Shown here one piece after another: positions 1 through 6,177 of a DNA stretch of 10,446 nt; the first letter of the stretch is position 1, and every line of letters begins with the position of its first letter. Below the pieces are notes generated by a model. That model made no database searches, had not been told where the DNA came from, and worked only from the letters and a program-made list of their open reading frames with translations. Location of the stretch: NCBI GenBank assembly GCA_049421205.1, contig JBMSMQ010000033.1, positions 1 to 10,446 on the forward strand. The letters are read 5' to 3'. This DNA is from JAFMIT01 sp049421205 (lineage in GTDB: Bacteria; Actinomycetota; Actinomycetes; S36-B12; UBA5976). A program made the translations under genes and the position numbers.

Positions 1-362
1 GGTCCGATGCACGTGTGTGATACGAATTTCCAGGTTGAGGAATCCCAGGTAGGTTTCGTTGTACCTTTTGCAAACTGCACCTCTGCAATGGTCATATTTT
101 TTGGACAACTTGCAAGCAGTTCAGGACAAGGTCCACGATCAAATGGATCAAAATCAAGACAGGTTCTTTGAACCTGCCAGAAGCAGTCAGTGCAGGTTGC
201 CGCCTTTTCACGATCATCTTCGAATCGCTCGTGAAAGATTGCACCTCCGCTCACCAAGTACGAATTACCATCGCTAGAAACGTCAACCCAGGAGGTGGCT
301 TCGGCTGAGTTCGGGACAAGGAGGGATGCCAAAAGAATAAGTATGCTGATGTGAAATTTCAT
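1..362 (-). CDS. Secreted cysteine-rich protein, unknown function (N-terminal part, cut by window edge)
   Basis: I do not recognise a named family. An uninterrupted minus-strand reading frame starts at the ATG at 362-360 and runs off the left edge, giving 120 residues. It opens with a typical Sec signal peptide: Lys2, then a hydrophobic core (ISILILLASLLV) and a signal peptidase I-like site AEA at 20-22, so the mature protein is probably exported. The mature part has six cysteines (57, 60, 68, 79, 86, 118), beginning with CTDCFW, and a Trp-rich stretch before the last cysteine (W106, W111). An even number of cysteines in an exported protein suggests three disulfides. Small actinobacterial secreted proteins with similar C..CxW and CP..CP spacing are familiar to me only as hypotheticals. 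It is divergent from the sigma-factor gene. A sigma-70-like promoter lies just upstream, but no clear Shine-Dalgarno sequence precedes the ATG. The C-terminus is unseen, so anchoring or fused domains cannot be judged. Confidence 0.8.
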   Translation of the reverse strand, partial: MKFHISILILLASLLVPNSAEATSWVDVSSDGNSYLVSGGAIFHERFEDDREKAATCTDCFWQVQRTCLDFDPFDRGPCPELLASCPKNMTIAEVQFAKGTTKPTWDSSTWKFVSHTCIG

Positions 363-384
363 TTGAATGAGGGTTCTCTACGCC

Positions 385-414
385 TATGTATTTGGCGATA
401 GCCCAATAAGTCAA
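385..414 (-). promoter_or_regulatory. Sigma-70-like promoter of the secreted protein gene
   Basis: On the minus strand there is a -35 box TTGACT (+ strand 409-414), an 18-bp spacer and a -10 box TACATA (385-390). The start codon follows 22 bases downstream of the -10 box, so the 5' leader would be short, around 15 nt. This is the best-formed promoter in the window and fits housekeeping sigma-A recognition. No transcript data were available, so the call rests on box match and placement only. Confidence 0.5.
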
Positions 415-512
415 AATGTACGCGAATCACTCTCGATGAAGCGTCAGGCTCAAGAGGCATACTCCGCCTACCCCGCGAGTGCACGAGATTGCCAATCTGT
501 GGCACACTAAGC

Positions 513-528
513 CATTGCCTTGGCAATG
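513..528. repeat. 16-bp palindrome (7-2-7 inverted repeat) upstream of the sigma gene
   Basis: CATTGCC (513-519) and GGCAATG (522-528) are perfect inverted repeats separated by TT. A two-base loop is too small for a stable RNA hairpin, so a dimeric DNA-binding protein site (operator) is more plausible than a terminator. It lies about 65 bases before the sigma-factor start, inside the 230-base divergent intergenic region at 363-592. I could not find a convincing pair of -35 and -10 boxes for the sigma gene around it. TTGACA at 547-552 has no -10 box at the right distance, and TTGAGA at 534-539 pairs only poorly with TTAGTT at 559-564. Apart from the minus-strand promoter, the rest of this region holds nothing I recognise. 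Confidence 0.4.
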
Positions 529-592
529 CCCGGTTGAGAGATCCTCTTGACACGGGCCTTAGTTATGCGGGCACCGAGTGTTGTGGGAGAAG

Positions 593-2251
593 ATGACTAG
601 CAAGAGTAAAGGCGTGAAGAAGCCAGTCACAAAGAAGTCGTCGCCTGCGAAAAAAGCAGCGAAAACTCCAAAAAAACCTGAAAAGAAGGCTGCTAGCAAA
701 AAGGTGAATGCAGCAAAGATACCTGCGAAGAAATCTAGTGCGAAAGCAGCTCCAGCAAAATCAACTGTAAAAACTGCCAAGAAGGCATCTACCAAGAAAC
801 CGGCAGCGCCGAAGAAAGCAGACGTAAAATCAGCAAAAACTCCCGCAACAAAGGCGGCTAAACGATCTACTACACCTGTGAAGCCCTCCGTAGAGAAAAA
901 AGCATCGTCGAAGAAGTCAAGCAAAGCACTTAGTTCCGACGACGATGAATTGCTAGAGGAAACCGATCTCGATCTCGATGTTGAAGATGACGAAATTATT
1001 GAAGTTGACGCCGAAGCTCTTGTCGATGGTGTGAATGTAGAAGCACTTTCTGAAGCGGGCAAGCTTGAAGATGAATTAAATCGCGATATCGATGATTCCC
1101 TTGCTGCAGAAGGTGCCGAGTCTGGGGAACCGAAGCCTGAATCCGAAGAGGCCGGATTTGTTATTTCGGATAAAGATGAAACCGATGAGCCTGTTCAAAC
1201 AGTTACCCAAGCCGGTGCAACAGCCGATCCAGTGAAAGACTATTTGAAGCAAATTGGCAAAGTGCCACTGCTCAACGCTGAGGACGAAGTTCGGTTAGCG
1301 TTTTGGATTGAAGCTGCTCTCTTGCTTTCGGACAAGCAAGATACAGAATTGAAAGAACTAAGTTCTGGTAAGAAACTGAAATGTACTGTGTGTAAGTTTG
1401 AGATTAAGCGTTTTTATCTTGAGTTTAAGGGTATTGAGCTCAAATCCCACTGTCCGCATTGTGATCGTCAAAGTATTCCAAAGGAACGCTTGTGTGAGAT
1501 TTGTCTGGGACGTGCGATTCGAAAAGGTAATGAAGAGAAAGAACATTTGCTTGCAGCCAACCTGCGACTCGTTGTTTCTCTAGCCAAGCGCTACACAGGA
1601 CGTGGAATGCTCTTCTTGGATCTGATTCAGGAAGGAAATCTTGGTCTGATTCGTGCGGTTGAGAAATTTGATTACGAAAAAGGTTACAAGTTTTCAACCT
1701 ATGCAACGTGGTGGATCCGACAGGCAATTACCCGTGCAATGGCAGATCAAGCACGAACTATTCGTATTCCAGTGCATATGGTCGAAGTCATCAACAAGTT
1801 AGCTCGAGTTCAACGACAAATGTTGCAAGATTTAGGTCGGGAACCAACCCCTGAAGAATTGGCCCGCGAACTCGATATGACCCCTGAAAAGGTTGTTGAA
1901 GTTCAAAAGTATGGACGTGAACCCATTTCACTCTCAACACCACTTGGTGAAGATGGAGATAGCGAGTTTGGTGACCTGATTGAAGATTCAGAGGCAATTC
2001 GCCCTGATGAAGCTGTTGCCCAAACTATGTTGCAGGAACAAATAATGCAGATGTTGCACACACTCACCGAGCGAGAAGCTGGAGTTGTGCGAATGCGTTT
2101 TGGACTTGATGATGGCGTTCCAAAGACACTTGATGAAATTGGAAAAGTTTTTGGAGTCACGCGTGAGCGTATTCGTCAGATCGAAAGCAAAACGATGGCG
2201 AAACTTCGCCACCCTGCACGCTCACATCAGTTACGCGATGCGCTTGAATAA
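593..2251 (+). CDS. sigA: Primary RNA polymerase sigma factor (SigA/HrdB/RpoD) with zinc-ribbon-like insertion
   Basis: Principal sigma-70 factor that directs RNA polymerase to housekeeping promoters. From the ATG at 593 it has 552 residues. Residues 1-110 are Lys/Ala/Pro-rich and about 111-205 strongly acidic, as in mycobacterial SigA and HrdB. Region 1.2 starts at DPVKDYLKQIG (212). Region 2 (from about 318) has NLRLVVSLAKRYTGRG, DLIQEGNLGLIRAVEKFDY and TYATWWIRQAI, the core-binding and -10 recognition helices. Region 3 follows with HMVEVINKL. Region 4 ends with the helix-turn-helix TRERIRQIESK (523-533). Oddity: between regions 1.2 and 2.1 lies an enlarged linker (about 245-315) with cysteines 264/267, 287/290 and 301/304, absent from the actinobacterial sigma factors I can recall. 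Start choice: GGGAG (585-589) lies 3 nt before ATG 593; an in-frame GTG at 578 would add five residues and has no better ribosome site. The gene meets DUF7455 tail to tail, 3 bases apart. Confidence 0.97.
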   Translation: MTSKSKGVKKPVTKKSSPAKKAAKTPKKPEKKAASKKVNAAKIPAKKSSAKAAPAKSTVKTAKKASTKKPAAPKKADVKSAKTPATKAAKRSTTPVKPSVEKKASSKKSSKALSSDDDELLEETDLDLDVEDDEIIEVDAEALVDGVNVEALSEAGKLEDELNRDIDDSLAAEGAESGEPKPESEEAGFVISDKDETDEPVQTVTQAGATADPVKDYLKQIGKVPLLNAEDEVRLAFWIEAALLLSDKQDTELKELSSGKKLKCTVCKFEIKRFYLEFKGIELKSHCPHCDRQSIPKERLCEICLGRAIRKGNEEKEHLLAANLRLVVSLAKRYTGRGMLFLDLIQEGNLGLIRAVEKFDYEKGYKFSTYATWWIRQAITRAMADQARTIRIPVHMVEVINKLARVQRQMLQDLGREPTPEELARELDMTPEKVVEVQKYGREPISLSTPLGEDGDSEFGDLIEDSEAIRPDEAVAQTMLQEQIMQMLHTLTEREAGVVRMRFGLDDGVPKTLDEIGKVFGVTRERIRQIESKTMAKLRHPARSHQLRDALE

Positions 2252-2254
2252 CAT

Positions 2255-2446
2255 TTAAGAAATAAACCGAGTTTCATCGACAATCTCAGCAGCCTGCTGT
2301 TGAATCTGTGCTTTGTTTGCAGTGTAATGGTGTCCACAGAAAAACAATGTGCCACCAGTTGGTAAAACTACTTTGACATATGCCTGAGCTCCACATCGAT
2401 CGCAACGATCGGAAACTTGGAGTGTTCCAGTTACAGTTGCGTTCAT
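2255..2446 (-). CDS. DUF7455-type small zinc-ribbon protein
   Basis: A 63-residue protein of unknown function, conserved in actinobacteria. The core DRCDRCGAQAYV then LFFCGHH is the family signature as I know it. Cys15 and Cys18 (CxxC) with Cys37 and His40 or His39 (CGHH) form a likely single zinc site, and the C-terminal half (AEIVDETRFIS) looks helical. There is no signal peptide or membrane segment, so it is cytoplasmic. The start is well supported: GAGGAGG stands 4 nt before the ATG at 2446. From memory, in Streptomyces a homologue sits next to hrdB and parE, as here. The position is conserved, but I know of no proven role. It ends 3 bases from the sigma-factor stop on the opposite strand, so there is no space for a separate terminator between them. 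It diverges from parE across a 125-base gap. Family assignment is firm; function is unknown. Confidence 0.9.
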   Translation of the reverse strand: MNATVTGTLQVSDRCDRCGAQAYVKVVLPTGGTLFFCGHHYTANKAQIQQQAAEIVDETRFIS

Positions 2447-2560
2447 ACGTCCTCCTCAGGTTGTACTCTCTCCAACGCAAACAATAGTGCAGTTATTCCA
2501 AAATTTCCTGCCAAATCAGTCTGTGTTTCTAGGATGCAGGGTACTCTGCCTCCCTGACAT

Positions 2561-2574
2561 AGGAGAGCCTGTTG
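2561..2574 (+). promoter_or_regulatory. Ribosome binding site and TTG start of parE
   Basis: AGGAGAG (2561-2567) lies 4 nt upstream of a TTG codon (2572-2574). No ATG or GTG at the proper position gives the conserved N-terminus, so the strong ribosome site decides for the rare TTG start. In the divergent gap 2447-2571 I see a possible plus-strand -10 box TAGGAT at 2530-2535, but no good -35 partner, so the parE promoter is left uncalled. Confidence 0.75.
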
Positions 2575-4629
2575 GCAAGAAAAAGCGTTTCATCTGAGTA
2601 TTCCGCCAAACATCTTTCAGTTCTTGAAGGTCTCGATGCCGTTCGAAAACGCCCTGGGATGTATATCGGTTCGACCGATAGTCGAGGTCTCATTCACTGT
2701 CTTTGGGAAATTATCGACAATGCGGTCGATGAGGCTCTTGCTGGATATGCAACCGAGATAACGGTGACGTTGCACCCTGATACTTCGGTCGAGGTCATCG
2801 ATAATGGTAGAGGAATACCTGTTGATATTGAGCAAAAGACCAAACTCACAGGTGTGGAACTCGTTTTAACAAAGCTTCATGCTGGCGGAAAATTCGGAAC
2901 CGGGAGTTATCACGCATCGGGTGGACTTCACGGGGTGGGGGCTAGCGTGGTCAATGCACTTTCACTTCGCTTAGATGTAGAAGTCCTCCGTGATTCCAAA
3001 TCGCATACGATGTCCTTTAAACGCGGGGTACCGGGAGTTTTCGAGGGTAATGATCCAGCGAGCAAGTTCGCGAAAAAATCAGGTCTTAATGCACGCAAAA
3101 TTAAATCGAAAGACACTGGCACACGTATTCGTTATTGGTTTGATCCTCAGATTTTTGAGAAAACCGCGTCACTTGAATGGTCGTTGATAACTGCTCGGGC
3201 GCGACAAACTGCATTTCTCGTTCCTGGTCTCACAATTCATCTAAAAGATCGTCGCCAAAAAGATGAAGTAGCAGAGTCATTTCACTTTACTGGAGGGGTA
3301 GGGGAATTCTGCGAATTCCTCAATACTGCAACAGCAATCACTCCAACGATTCGACTACAAGGAAAAGAAAGCTTTACCGAAACTATCCAAATGCTTGATG
3401 ACAAGGGACAGTTAAGTGCAAAGGAGGTTAGTAGAGACCTCTATGTAGATATAGCCCTCATCTGGAATACGGGGTACGAGTCAAACGTACATAGTTTTGT
3501 CAACATTATTGAAACCCCGAAAGGTGGCACGCACCTGACTGGTTTTGAACGTTCCATTGTGAAGGTTGCGAATGAACAGCTCAAAGCTACAAAAACGCTG
3601 AAGCCATCTGAGGAAAATGTCTCAAAAGACGACGTGCTTGAAGGACTCACCGCTGTCGTAAGTGTACGTTTACCAGAACCCCAGTTTGAGGGGCAAACTA
3701 AAGAGATTCTGGGCACACCTGCTGCTCTCAAGATTGTGAGCGCTGTAGTCTCAGAGACTTTCACACTCTGGCTAACCAAACCTCCACGAGGTGAAAAAGT
3801 GGCCGGTAAAACCTTGCTAGACAAGTTCGCCAATGCAATGCGCGCCCGCATTAGTGCACGACAACAACGCGATGTGCAAAGAAGAAAGAACGCTCTCGAA
3901 AACTCAACATTGCCAACAAAACTTCGAGATTGTCGACTAGACGATAACGAGAAAACAGAACTTTTTATTGTTGAAGGCGAATCTGCCTTGGGTACAGCCA
4001 AGGATGCAAGAAATTCTGAGTTCCAGGCGATCTTGCCGATACGCGGAAAAATTCTTAACGTACAAAAAGCATCACTTGCAGATATGCTCAATAACTCAGA
4101 ATGTGCAAGTATCATTCAAGTTATCGGTGCGGGATCTGGTCGAACTTTTGACTTAGAGCAAGTTCGCTACGGGAAAATCATTCTCATGACAGATGCCGAT
4201 GTTGATGGCGCACATATACGTTGCTTACTCCTCACGCTTATCCATCGATATATGAAGCCTCTGATAGATGCTGGGCGGGTATTTGCCGCTGTGCCACCAC
4301 TTCATCGAATAGAACTTTCAGGTAAGAGTGAAGTTCTCTATACCTATTCCGATGCCGAAATGCGCTCAACGCTTGAAGGGCTCAAGAAAGCGTCAAAGAA
4401 ATGGAAAGAGCCGATCCAGCGGTACAAAGGCCTGGGTGAGATGGATGCACGTCAGTTGAAGGAAACGACAATGCATCCTGAAACTCGACAATTGCGAAGA
4501 ATCACAATGCAGGACACAATGCAAGCCGAAAAAATCTTCGAATTACTTATGGGCAATGAAGTCGCACCTCGTAAAGACTTTATTGTTCAAGGGGCATCAG
4601 ATATTGACCGATCAAAAATTGATGCTTAA
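2572..4629 (+). CDS. parE: DNA topoisomerase IV subunit B (ParE), type IIA ATPase
   Basis: ATPase subunit of topoisomerase IV, which with ParC passes one duplex through another to decatenate sister chromosomes. The 685-residue length is full for the family. The GHKL ATPase domain has Glu46 and Asn50 in EIIDNAVDEALAG, Asp77 in VIDNGRGIP, and the glycine-rich lid HASGGLHGVG (114-123). The transducer domain carries the QTK loop (EGQTKEILGTPAA). The Toprim domain has Glu468 in FIVEGESALGTAK and the metal-binding DADVDGAH (Asp541, 543, 545). The tail has QRYKGLGEMDARQLKETTM. The wording EG-SALGTAK-AR-SEFQA-LPIRGKILNVQKA is that of actinobacterial ParE rather than GyrB, whose motif is EGDSAGG. Second oddity: Glu470 stands where Asp is usual. 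The gene is monocistronic by layout, and its stop codon overlaps that of the carbonic anhydrase gene. The ParC partner lies about 2.5 kb downstream on the other strand. Confidence 0.95.
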   Translation: MARKSVSSEYSAKHLSVLEGLDAVRKRPGMYIGSTDSRGLIHCLWEIIDNAVDEALAGYATEITVTLHPDTSVEVIDNGRGIPVDIEQKTKLTGVELVLTKLHAGGKFGTGSYHASGGLHGVGASVVNALSLRLDVEVLRDSKSHTMSFKRGVPGVFEGNDPASKFAKKSGLNARKIKSKDTGTRIRYWFDPQIFEKTASLEWSLITARARQTAFLVPGLTIHLKDRRQKDEVAESFHFTGGVGEFCEFLNTATAITPTIRLQGKESFTETIQMLDDKGQLSAKEVSRDLYVDIALIWNTGYESNVHSFVNIIETPKGGTHLTGFERSIVKVANEQLKATKTLKPSEENVSKDDVLEGLTAVVSVRLPEPQFEGQTKEILGTPAALKIVSAVVSETFTLWLTKPPRGEKVAGKTLLDKFANAMRARISARQQRDVQRRKNALENSTLPTKLRDCRLDDNEKTELFIVEGESALGTAKDARNSEFQAILPIRGKILNVQKASLADMLNNSECASIIQVIGAGSGRTFDLEQVRYGKIILMTDADVDGAHIRCLLLTLIHRYMKPLIDAGRVFAAVPPLHRIELSGKSEVLYTYSDAEMRSTLEGLKKASKKWKEPIQRYKGLGEMDARQLKETTMHPETRQLRRITMQDTMQAEKIFELLMGNEVAPRKDFIVQGASDIDRSKIDA

Positions 4630-5135
4630 CCCTCGTTGAATGGGAGAAGTTCACCAGTATGAACATCGTAAATTGCCCCACCGACAACGATACTTTCTGG
4701 CAATAAGTGAAAACTCTTAATTCTTTGGATGTCAAGAGCGAGGGCTGCCTTTTGATCTACGACAGTTCGAATTTCAATACTTCTGGTATCGATACCTGAG
4801 GTTTCGAAAATTGCTTGATGCACCTGCTCTTCTGTTCCAGATGCCATCTTGCATTCAGTGTGAGGTATCACAAGAATCCTGTTCACGTTGAGTAGCCACG
4901 TAGCAAGTACCAAAGTTCGCAACACGTCGTCAGTAACGCGAGCGCCAGCATTTCGAAGAATTTTTACGTCACCTGGCTGCATCCCTACCATAGCAAGCGG
5001 GTTGATTCGTGAATCCATACACGTAACAATTGCGAGCCCTCTTTTTGCAAACCCACTGAGTTTTTGATCCTCGAACGATTGAACAAAAAGTTTGTTCGCA
5101 GTTAGTACATCATCAAAATCGTTGGTGGGAAACAT
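4626..5135 (-). CDS. Beta-class carbonic anhydrase
   Basis: Cytoplasmic zinc enzyme that interconverts CO2 and bicarbonate, supplying bicarbonate to carboxylases and helping pH balance. With the ATG at 5135 it has 169 residues, the size of the short mycobacterial Rv1284-type beta-carbonic anhydrases it most resembles. Zinc ligands are Cys39, in CMDSR with the Asp41-Arg43 dyad, and His92 and Cys95 in HTECKM. RNAGARVTDDVLRTL (61-75) is the family's conserved loop. The C-terminal VVGGAIYDVHTGEL is the last core strand. Start choice: AAGGAG stands 6 nt before ATG 5135. A longer frame reaching 5255 would run through the reductase gene on the other strand and lacks such support. A -10-like TATACT lies upstream. 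The last codon overlaps parE by 4 bases. No signal peptide is present. Confidence 0.93.
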   Translation of the reverse strand: MFPTNDFDDVLTANKLFVQSFEDQKLSGFAKRGLAIVTCMDSRINPLAMVGMQPGDVKILRNAGARVTDDVLRTLVLATWLLNVNRILVIPHTECKMASGTEEQVHQAIFETSGIDTRSIEIRTVVDQKAALALDIQRIKSFHLLPESIVVGGAIYDVHTGELLPFNEG

Positions 5136-5168
5136 AAACTGCTCCTTGAAAGTCAACACTCGGTCTAA

Positions 5169-5174
5169 AGTATA
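5169..5174 (-). promoter_or_regulatory. Probable -10 box of the carbonic anhydrase gene
   Basis: TATACT on the minus strand lies 33 bases upstream of the ATG at 5135, giving a short leader that includes the AAGGAG ribosome site. No good -35 box is seen at 16-18 bp. It sits in the 64-base divergent gap shared with the reductase gene, so the two promoters must overlap. Confidence 0.4.
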
Positions 5175-5187
5175 TGACAGAAGACGA

Positions 5188-5193
5188 TAACCT
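5188..5193 (+). promoter_or_regulatory. Candidate -10 box for a leaderless reductase transcript
   Basis: TAACCT matches the actinobacterial TANNNT -10 pattern, and its last base is 7 nt before the GTG at 5200. This is the distance expected if transcription starts on the first base of the start codon. No Shine-Dalgarno sequence precedes this GTG, which fits a leaderless mRNA. No -35 box is evident. An alternative promoter, TTGAAA (5146-5151) with TATATG (5171-5176), has a 19-bp spacer and would leave a short leader. Confidence 0.35.
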
Positions 5194-5199
5194 GCCCCC

Positions 5200-6177
5200 G
5201 TGGAACATTTCGATATAGCCGTCATCGGTGCAGGTCCTGCGGGACTGTACGGCACCTATTATGCGGGTTTTCGCGGCTTCTCAACAGTCTTAATTGATGC
5301 ACTTGAAGAACCAGGTGGTCAAGTGACAGCGATGTATCCTGAAAAAGACATTTTTGATATCGCTGGTTTCCCTAAAGTTCGTGGTCGGGATCTTGTTGAT
5401 GGATTACTTGAACAAGCTCGGCAGTTCAATCCAACACTCATTATGAATACAAACGTTGAAACACTAATGTCAAGAAAAGATGATGTTGAGCTATCACTCT
5501 CGAATGGGAGAACACTCACCGTAAAGGCAGTGGTAATCACTGGTGGTATCGGAGCTTTCACTCCTCGCCCACTTCCAGTTGGTATGGAATGGCACGGAAA
5601 AGGACTTGTCCACTTTGTTCCATCATTGCAGGAACACGCAGGTAAAGACATTGTTATTATTGGAGGGGGAGATTCAGCATTTGATTGGGCCTACAGCCTT
5701 AAACCTCTCGCTTCATCAGTCACTCTTGTCCATAGAAGAGATTCCTTCAGAGCCCACGCAGCAATGGTTGATACGGTGAAAAAAATGGGCGTTGAACTAA
5801 TTGTGAATTGTGAAGTCTCTGAAGTCCGCGGAGATCATCACATTACTGCAGTTGAAATCACCGACAAGGTGTCAGGCCAGACTCGGACATTGCCGTGTTC
5901 TACGCTTGTGGCAGCACTTGGTTTCGTCGCAAATATTGGGCCGATTGCGAACTGGGGGTTAGAACTTGAAAGGCGTCGAATTGTCGTGAACACCTCTATG
6001 CAGACAAATGTCTCACGTGTTTTTGCTGCCGGCGATATCACGACCTATCCCGGAAAAGTCCCATTGATTTCTGTGGGATTCGGAGAGGCTGCAACTGCAG
6101 TCAATAATGCTGCTCCACTTATTCACGAGAATATGGGAGTTTTCCCAGGTCACAGTTCAGGTGGCGGCGCGGATTAA
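5200..6177 (+). CDS. Ferredoxin/flavodoxin-NADP+ reductase, thioredoxin-reductase-like (YumC type)
   Basis: FAD- and NAD(P)H-binding flavoprotein moving electrons between NADPH and a small iron-sulfur or flavin carrier. The 325 residues show the FAD-binding GAGPAG (10-15), EEPGGQ (36-41), the NADPH-binding GGGDSA (155-160) with HRRDSFRAH (178-186) for the 2'-phosphate, and the second FAD motif FAAGDIT (275-281). There is no redox-active CxxC between the domains; the three-glycine GGGDSAFDWA plus HRRDxFRAH and the missing CxxC point to the YumC-like ferredoxin-NADP reductase family, not thioredoxin reductase. The start is uncertain: GTG 5200 is the only start in this frame, since TAA lies at 5188, and it has no ribosome site. 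Either the mRNA is leaderless, or one base is missing in the C5 run at 5195-5199, in which case the start is ATG 5174. It ends tail to tail with the Fe-S protein gene, sharing TTAA. Physiological partner not shown. Confidence 0.9.
   Translation: MEHFDIAVIGAGPAGLYGTYYAGFRGFSTVLIDALEEPGGQVTAMYPEKDIFDIAGFPKVRGRDLVDGLLEQARQFNPTLIMNTNVETLMSRKDDVELSLSNGRTLTVKAVVITGGIGAFTPRPLPVGMEWHGKGLVHFVPSLQEHAGKDIVIIGGGDSAFDWAYSLKPLASSVTLVHRRDSFRAHAAMVDTVKKMGVELIVNCEVSEVRGDHHITAVEITDKVSGQTRTLPCSTLVAALGFVANIGPIANWGLELERRRIVVNTSMQTNVSRVFAAGDITTYPGKVPLISVGFGEAATAVNNAAPLIHENMGVFPGHSSGGGAD

Noticed and set aside
59..277. A 72-codon plus-strand open frame near the left edge
   Set aside because: The opposite strand holds a better gene: continuous frame, signal peptide, ordered cysteines and a promoter.
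511..530. The palindrome as an intrinsic terminator or small RNA hairpin
   Set aside because: The loop would have two bases and no T-run follows, so an RNA hairpin terminator is unlikely.
547..552. TTGACA as a -35 box for the sigma gene
   Set aside because: No acceptable -10 box is found 16-19 bases downstream; the match is probably chance.
559..1062. A 167-codon minus-strand open frame opposite the sigma N-terminus
   Set aside because: Its Phe/Ala/Ser-rich translation is the antisense reflection of the Lys/Ala-rich sigma tail, with no start signals or family likeness.
3441..4115. A 224-codon minus-strand open frame inside parE
   Set aside because: It lies fully antisense to conserved ParE motifs and has no recognisable domain or ribosome site.
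2572..4629. Calling this gene gyrB, and 7121-9511 gyrA
   Set aside because: The EGxSALGTAK Toprim wording, absence of a GyrA box, and the sigma/DUF7455/Suc_Fer context fit topoisomerase IV of actinobacteria. Gyrase genes are normally adjacent near the origin.
5136..5255. N-terminal extension of the carbonic anhydrase to 5255
   Set aside because: It would overlap the reductase coding region, while AAGGAG is well placed before ATG 5135 and the shorter protein matches the family length.
5200..6177. Thioredoxin reductase (TrxB)
   Set aside because: The redox-active CxxC expected in the NADPH domain is missing, and the motif pattern is that of YumC-type ferredoxin reductases.
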